Below are positions 53,834-60,000 of a DNA stretch of 60,000 bases, in pieces; position 1 is the first letter of the stretch; the number at the start of each line of letters is the position of its first letter. A model generated the notes under the pieces. That model was not told the DNA's origin. It worked only from the letters and a program-made list of their open reading frames with translations, and ran no database searches. The stretch comes from Lineus longissimus. Lineage: Eukaryota; Nemertea; Pilidiophora; Heteronemertea; Lineidae. Where the stretch lies: the NCBI RefSeq assembly GCF_910592395.1, contig NC_088320.1, positions 16,616,501-16,676,500 of the forward strand, read 5' to 3'. A program made the position numbers and the translations under genes.

Positions 53834-56773
53834 TCTGGCCGCCCGTCTGGTTTTCTATTGGTCCTCGTACATGTCGTACAGGCTCCTCCAGTTGTGGCAA
53901 GCCAGCAATGGGAAGGGATGCAAACCATCCAGGTCTCGCATTCTTCTGACCAGTTGCAAGAAAGAGCATCTGTTCTCGCAAGTGAGGGTCCCTCATTGAC
54001 AAGAAATTCAATGAGGACTCATTGAAATTCCTCACAACAGCATACTGGTGTTTGCAGGGAGCGCCACCCATCCCTGCAATGCAAGTGCAAATACCGATTT
54101 GGGTATCAACGAAGTATGTGGTATTCTCCCTTGTCTCACTCTTGACCTCGTAGTAGTGGGCAGCAACCTTGGTGATGCTCGCCACAGGAATCGATGAACC
54201 ACCAGGGAGATACTTCTTTGAGACAGTCACATCGATACGCCCATTGGCCAAGTCAGTGAGGCGACGCTCATAGTAACTGGATACTCGAGTGACGAGAAAG
54301 TCAAAGAGCTGGACCACATTGTAGGCTCTCACACGTTCAAAGATCTGGTCCTTGAGGATCCTCATAGCCGCTTCAGCATAGTTATTGGTGTTGTTACCCC
54401 GGGTGGCTAACTCTGAACGATAGCAGACTGCCCATGTCTGACGACGATTGTAGAGCTTTTCAACATGGGCTATGAAGTTAAGGTAGAGACGAGCAACTTC
54501 ACTATCCTGAAGCTCTTCATAGGCTTCCTCGAGTGATTCAACAGTCATGGCAAAAGTCATCTTTTTTACTGCAAAAAGCAACTGTTGCCTGTGCTCTCTT
54601 CGGATGTTGTTCTTGCTTTCCCACAGGAACCTCCACACTGCCTGCAGCAAGTGGAAAACGCAAAGAATCAATGTGGCCTGTGGAAACACTGATGCAAGGC
54701 TCTGCCTTTCTGCCTCACTATCGTCAGATAAGAACACCTGAGGACCAAGAGCACCCCGGCCAAAGAAAGCATCTCTAGGCATTATTTCTGTGTACAGTTT
54801 CAATGCCAGAGTTACACACTCCCTGGACTCTGAGGTTACAATCAGGCACCCCAGTGGTAATCCGCCAGCAGCACTATGAGTTAGAAGCATGAAGATCCTA
54901 CAGTCATATCGTTCCATGCCCCCCGATGCATCTATAAACACAAGTTCTCCACTGTATTCGTGCTTCTGGCTGACACGTTTCATAAGAGGGCTGCACAACG
55001 CGATCGCGATCTTGCCATTGACTTGGTCGATCCTGCCGCACACTTCACCCTTCTCACTGTTGTAGGACTCGATTGCTGCTTCCAGGTCGTGCAGCATCTT
55101 CTCCCCACTAGCAGCATCGTAGGCTTTATTGAAGATCTTCCGATACAGCCTGAAATGTGAAAATATTCTTGGTGACTACACATGATAATTTATTGTTATT
55201 TTGGGGCTTTATTGCAAGCAAAATCACCTGTCTTGATGGGTTCCAATTTTTTGGAGGGAGAAGGATTATAAATCTTACCTGTGACAGAACTGTATGTCTG
55301 GACAATTGGCACGATCAGCAGCTTCATACACATAGTCTTGGTCGTAGTGTAGTTGTAGATCAAGCTTGTGGGTGTTGAGAGCGGATGCTGGTGAATGCCC
55401 TTTAGAGAACAGGTCTTTGAATTTGGCAAAGTCTGTCTCTTCACTAACATCTCTATGCTTTAGGCTATCAGCACTATCAATCGCATGGTTATGGCGGTGG
55501 GAGAGCTTGACAACAACTTGATACGCTGGTAGGTGAAGATCCTTCATTTTGGCTCTGAAATGAACAATTAATGAATTGTAGTTTGTACCGTAATGTAGGT
55601 TTCCTGAAACTGACCTTGATAACTCCATTCCTATGAAGTACATTTTCAATATCGAAGGCACATTAACTTTATCAATGACCAATGTAAACCAGTTTTCTAA
55701 CGGAGAATTACAGCTGCAGTCATACAGGGTAAGAATATCATTCATGGCATGGCCTGTACATGTATATTATGTATATGAAACTCACCTGCTTAGTTTTCCA
55801 GGGATGCGCTTGATTGTCAGAACTAGCTGGGCAGGACAATTCGTGTTCTTTGAGGATAGTTTCTGACTAGCACTTGCAGACCGTGGTAGAGTCTTGTGAT
55901 GGCATCGGTAGAAACACTTGAACAGGTTCACCCAACCATCTTTTGGCTTTGTTGCTTCAACGCGTAACGTCACTTTGGTTTGGCGCTGGTATTTTTCAAG
56001 CCAGGCTTTGGCCTCTTCTTCATTGCCGATATCAATCCTGAACACCGTTTCATAGCCATCCTCAACATCTTCGTAACTACAGATGTGGTAAGCATATTCA
56101 GGAGGCAAGGATTCCTGTGGAGTGAAGAAATAGACATTGTTAATACCATCACTGATTGTAATAGGCCCTATAGGCACACGCGTCTGTAGTGGATTGTAAA
56201 TGAACGAGACTCTCTATTCGAAGGATTATTTTCCCTGATACACGGTGTACATCTACACTGTACATCAGAATGTAACCCATATGCATTGATGTAGGCCTAC
56301 ACAGTGACCAGTGTATCGCGATCAGGGAAATACAATTACAAACGTCTGCGCCTGTGCACCTTGGCTTAATTTATTGGGCTCTAGTCTGTCTATAGCGCTG
56401 AATAAAATGTTTTCTTTATATCTAACATGTCTAAGCCTATAAACAAGCCTCTTCTCTTGCTCATAAGCTATGGTATAGGCTATATGAACAGTGGACCATT
56501 GCGCCTAGGCTATGTACTATGTTGAGTATGTACATGTACGTGATGTGTACTATCTGTGTACTGTGTTGGCCCATGTGTAAACAAACATTTTATAATCGGA
56601 TTGCTGCATTATTTACAAGTTATAGTACGATGAAGTTCAGTCTTTTAGATGCACTGATTAATAATTTCACTATATAGTAAACTTACATAAAGGTTTCGAT
56701 AATTCTCGAAGAAGAAATCGGTATTTTCTTGTTCAGAGCGGTCAAAATTGCACAGAGTCAAAGCCGCCGCCAT
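53724..56773 (-). CDS. MULE transposase with SWIM zinc finger
   Basis: Four minus-strand exons: 56773-56687, 56114-55786, 55554-55279 and 55149-53724. All splice sites are GT-AG and the frame is continuous for 705 aa. The ATG (AGCAATGGCGG) lies about 80 bp inside the right end. The N-terminal region has a FAR1/WRKY-GCM-type zinc module (FKCFYRCHH, NTNCPAQLVL, HRHNHAID). The DDE core follows: Asp304 in FIDASGG, Asp373 or Asp374 in FLSDDSEAER, the CVFHLLQAVWRFL helix, and Glu490 in NNYAEAAM. A SWIM finger lies at Cys585, Cys587, Cys596 and His598 (CTCIAGMGGAPCKH). The end is a poly-Asp run and acidic tail. It would cut and reinsert the element. No stop interrupts the core. Confidence 0.92.
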
Positions 56774-56857
56774 TGCTGCTGACGTAAAAAACTTTGAACC
56801 AATCAAAAGGCAGATTTTTTTTCTAACAGCAAACCTGTTTGGGAATAAAAATTTCGC

Positions 56858-56866
56858 GTCCAGGCC
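56858..56866. repeat. MULE target-site duplication, right copy
   Basis: GTCCAGGCC, identical to 52133-52141; the 53-bp minisatellite resumes in phase from here. Confidence 0.88.
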
Positions 56867-57816
56867 CACGGGTCAGTTCAGCATGCTCCTCGGTGAGCCT
56901 CAGTGTAGGTGTCCAGGCCCACGGGTCAGTTCAGCATGCTCCTCAGTGAGCCTCGGTGTAGGTGTCCAGGCCCACGGGTCAGTTCAGCATGCTCCTCAGT
57001 TAGCCTCAGTGTAGGTGTCCAGGCCCACGGGTCAGTTCAGCATGCTCCTCGGTTGAGCCTCAGTGTAGGTGTCCAGGCCCACGGGTCAGTTCAGCATGCT
57101 CCTCGGTTGAGCCTCAGTGTAGGTGCCCAGGCCCACGGGTCAGTTCAGCATGCTCCTCGGTTGAGCCTCAGTGTAGGTGTCCAGGCCCACGGGTCAGTTC
57201 AGCATGCTCCTCGGTGAGCCTCAGTGTAGGTGTCCAGGCCCACGGGTCAGTTCATCATGCTCCTCAGTGAGTCTCAGTGTAGGTGTCCAGGCCCACGGGT
57301 CAGTTCAGCATGCTCCTCAGTGAGCCTCGGTGTAGGTGTCCAGGCCCACGGGTCAGTTCAGCATGCTCCTCAGTGAGCCTCAGTGTAGGTGTCCAGGCCC
57401 ACGGGTCAGTTCAGCATGCTCCTCAGTGAGTCTCAGTGTAGGTGTCCAGGCCCACAGGTCAGTTCAGCATGCTCCTCAGTGCGCCTCGGTGTAGGTGTCC
57501 AGGCCCACGGGTCAGTTCAGCATGCTCCTCGGTGAGCCTCAGTGTAGGTGTCCAGGCCCACGGGTCAGTTCAGCATGCTCCTCAGTGAGCCTCGGTGTAG
57601 GTGTCCAGGCCCACGGGTCAGTTCAGCATGCTCCTCAGTTAGCCTCAGTGTAGGTGTCCAGGCCCACGGGTCAGTTCAGCATGCTCCTCGGTTGAGCCTC
57701 AGTGTAGGTGTCCAGGCCCACGGGTCAGTTCAGCATGCTCCTCGGTTGAGCCTCAGTGTAGGTGTCCTGGCCCATGGGTCAGTTCAGCATGCTCCTCGGT
57801 TGAGCCTCAGTGTAGG
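56867..57816. repeat. 53-bp minisatellite, right part
   Basis: About 18 further copies of the 53- to 54-bp unit found at 50945-52141. Some stretches share the same order of unit variants with the left part, which suggests larger block duplications. Confidence 0.95.
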
Positions 57817-58153
57817 TGTGGAGACGAGAGAAAACTCCAGCCGCCTTTCGGCTTGACAGGCTATTCTCATGTCATGAAAAACAACATTTAGAAAAAGAGG
57901 TGGGGCGTGTCCATGTGACTAAAGTCTACCGTGATTGGTTGATTTTAAAATGAAGATGTCACACATATTACTTTCTAAGCCAGTAACATTTCAGAAGTTA
58001 ATTGAACCAATTAACTTAGTATAGAAATGACCTACAAACACCTTGATGACCCAGGGCAGGGGAAAATTCCACTGAACCCTGGAGAAATGTTGCAACAAGT
58101 GCAAATGGACAAACACATAGAGAGGTTCCCAAAATACTAGATGTTCAGCCAAC
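57817..58153. other. Intergenic sequence without recognised features
   Basis: Unique sequence after the 53-bp array. No coding block seen. Confidence 0.5.
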
Positions 58154-58155
58154 TA

Positions 58156-58647
58156 CAGTAGAACTCGTGTAATTCGAAGTCGTATAACCCGTCACTGTGC
58201 ACAGCACCTGCCAGAAAGTCCCAATTTCATACAACGTTAATTCCATTTAACAATATGCATCCAAGTCGTCATTTAACATAAGTCGGCACTAATCTTACAG
58301 TCCCATGTAAGTAAAATTACACCTGTAACTCGTCACTGCCGGAAAATGATTTGGTGGAGGCAGTGAGACTGTATTGCCGCGTGCAAACTAGATAGTGCAG
58401 TGTGCAAGCATGTTGCGAATGGATACCAGTCGGCCATTCACCGAATCCCGCACAGCTATGACATGAAGGCCTAATCTCCTGCCCATTGTGTGTTATGTAC
58501 ACATGACACGAGGTTGTTGTTCTATAAAGATGGCATCAAATGAGTTCTGTAAGTCGTCATTTTGACGAATTATCTTTACTCGGCCTCTTTGTAAGTTGTC
58601 TTAAAATATGCCAGTGCCGAAGGTGCCGAGTTACGCGAGTTCTACTG
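58156..58647. mobile_element. 492-bp pogo/mariner-type MITE
   Basis: The ends CAGTAGAACTCGTGTAA (left) and, inverted, CAGTAGAACTCGCGTAAC (right) match, with TA on both sides (58154-58155 and 58648-58649). TA duplication and CAGT-type termini fit the Tc1/mariner/pogo superfamily. There is no transposase ORF, so it is non-autonomous. Confidence 0.75.
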
Positions 58648-58649
58648 TA

Positions 58650-59066
58650 GTACCATTATATCACATATAGCTTCTGCTTTTTCCGTGTGTTCCATTTCTG
58701 GCTTCAACAACACTGGCAGTTACCATGTTTGCGGAATTCTGCCGCACATATCTTATTTAGATGTGGCAGCTTGACGTTCTTTGACCGTCTATTACGATAG
58801 CCATCCTCACATTCATAGAAATCATGGTATTGCATTGTGATGGGCTTGATTTTAGTCCAAGATTATTTGCAGAGATCTAGAAAATCCTGAAATGTACAAA
58901 TTGTACGTGGAGGCAACGTCCACACCCAATCTACCGGAGATGGCCTTGTGCCATCAAATAATGTAATTGCCATCTTCTTTTACCGATGCAAATGTCTCAT
59001 AAAAGACAACTAATCTATACACAAAGAAGTGTTTTTTTAGACAAGATTACTTTGATATCCATAAAA
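58650..59066. other. Intergenic sequence without recognised features
   Basis: Unique AT-rich sequence; nothing further supported. Confidence 0.5.
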
Positions 59067-60000
59067 ACAGTCTCAGGTTGACTTTGTGGGGGGTGGGGAC
59101 ACTATAACAACTGTAGTACCCCATGAATGACAAAACAACCCTGCTGCTCTTCTGGTCTTTCAAGTCTCAGGTTGACTTTGTGGGGGGTGGGCACACTATA
59201 ACAACTGTAGTACCCCATGAATGACAAAACAACCCTGCTGCTCTTCTGGTCTTTTAAGTCTCAGGTTGACTATGTTGGGGGTGGGCACACAATAACAACT
59301 GTAGTACCCCATGAATGACAAAACAACCCTGCTGCTCTTCTGGTCTTTTAAGTCTCAGGTTGACTTTGTGGGGGGTGGGGACACTATAACAACTGTAGTA
59401 CCCCATGAATGACAAAACAACCCTGCTGCTCTTCTGGTCTTTTAAGTCTCAGGTTGACTTTGTGGTGGGTGGGGACACTATAACAACTGTAGTACCCCAT
59501 GAATGACAAAACTACCCTGCTGCTCTTCTGGTCTTTTAAGTGTCAGGTTGACTTTGTGGGGGGTGGGCACACTATAACAACTGTAGTACCCCATGAATGA
59601 CAAAACAACCCTGCTGCTCTTCTGGTCTTTTCAGTCTCAGGTTGACTTTGTGGGGGGTGGGCACACTATAAGTATAACAACTGTAGTACCCCATGAATGA
59701 CAAAACAACCCTGCTGCTCTTCTGGTCTTTTAAGTCTCAGGTTGACTTTGTGGGGGGTGGGGACACTATAACAACTGTAGTACCCCATGAATGACAAAAC
59801 AACCCTGCTGCTCTTCTGGTCTTTTAAGTGTCAGGTTGACTTTGTGGGGGGTGGGCACACTATAACAACTGTAGTACCCCATGAATGACAAAACAACCCT
59901 GCTGCTCTTCTGGTCTTTTCAGTCTCAGGTTGACTTTGTGGGGGGTGGGCACACTATAAGTATAACAACTGTAGTACCCCATGAATGACAAAACAACCCT
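59067..60000. repeat. 95-bp minisatellite running off the window end
   Basis: About ten copies of a 95-bp unit that includes GTAGTACCCCATGAATGACA and a G-rich stretch (GTGGGGGGTGGG). Two copies carry an extra ATAAGT near ACTATAAGTATAAC, at about 59669 and 59957. The array is cut by the window edge. Confidence 0.95.

Larger units (their letters stand above)
52142..56857 (-). mobile_element. Autonomous-type Mutator-like element (MULE), 4,716 bp
   Basis: The ends are inverted: GCGAAATTTTTTTTCCCAAA on the left and, read on the other strand, GCGAAATTTTTATTCCCAAA on the right, then C(G/A)GGTTT. More diverged similarity follows, including AACCAATCAAAA or TTGATTGGTTC and a GACGTCA-type site. A 9-bp duplication flanks it. 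It carries a four-exon transposase gene on the minus strand, an inverted repeat and a short internal array. TIRs are short compared with many plant MULEs. Confidence 0.93.

Noticed and set aside
53638-53999. Plus-strand ORFs over the transposase
   Set aside because: Shadows of the minus-strand transposase gene; the poly-Ser/Ile runs are the (GAT)n tract read in other frames.

Overview
The window comes from an intron-rich animal genome, most likely a marine invertebrate; I cannot place it to phylum. The basis is two conserved animal genes split by GT-AG introns, abundant minisatellites, and animal-type DIRS, MULE and non-LTR elements. There is nothing prokaryotic. All gene models were read by eye from splice sites, reading frame and family knowledge; no search was run.

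Layout. (1) 880-24508, + strand: all of coatomer subunit alpha (COPA) except its short first coding exon, in 26 exons that join in one frame (1,212 whole codons plus stop). Nine of its introns carry a long minisatellite, each with an unrelated unit. (2) 24509-29976: a probable COPA 3' UTR with a 59-bp array, then a 132-bp array interrupted by an unclassified 2.77-kb DNA transposon (26752-29518). That transposon has 27-bp inverted ends, AGGT flanks, a small conserved-looking ORF, and ten copies of a 14-bp motif. (3) 29977-49765, + strand: a complete PHYHD1-like Fe(II)/2-oxoglutarate dioxygenase gene in nine coding exons (294 aa). Its introns hold a LINE tail, two nested foldback elements, three large minisatellites (66, 58 and 51 bp), a 113-bp repeat that includes most of coding exon 8, and in the last intron a nearly intact 6.55-kb DIRS-like retrotransposon. 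(4) 49825-60000: no host gene recognised. A 53-bp minisatellite is split by a 4.72-kb Mutator-like (MULE) transposon with a 9-bp target duplication and a four-exon transposase gene on the minus strand. A pogo/mariner-type MITE and a 95-bp array running off the window end follow.

The two host genes are unrelated in function (COPI coat versus a soluble dioxygenase) and lie in tandem. The main biology here is how minisatellites and transposons have expanded and partitioned the introns. The strongest leads are the exon-containing tandem repeat in PHYHD1, the unclassified transposon with its motif array, and the structurally complete DIRS and MULE copies.
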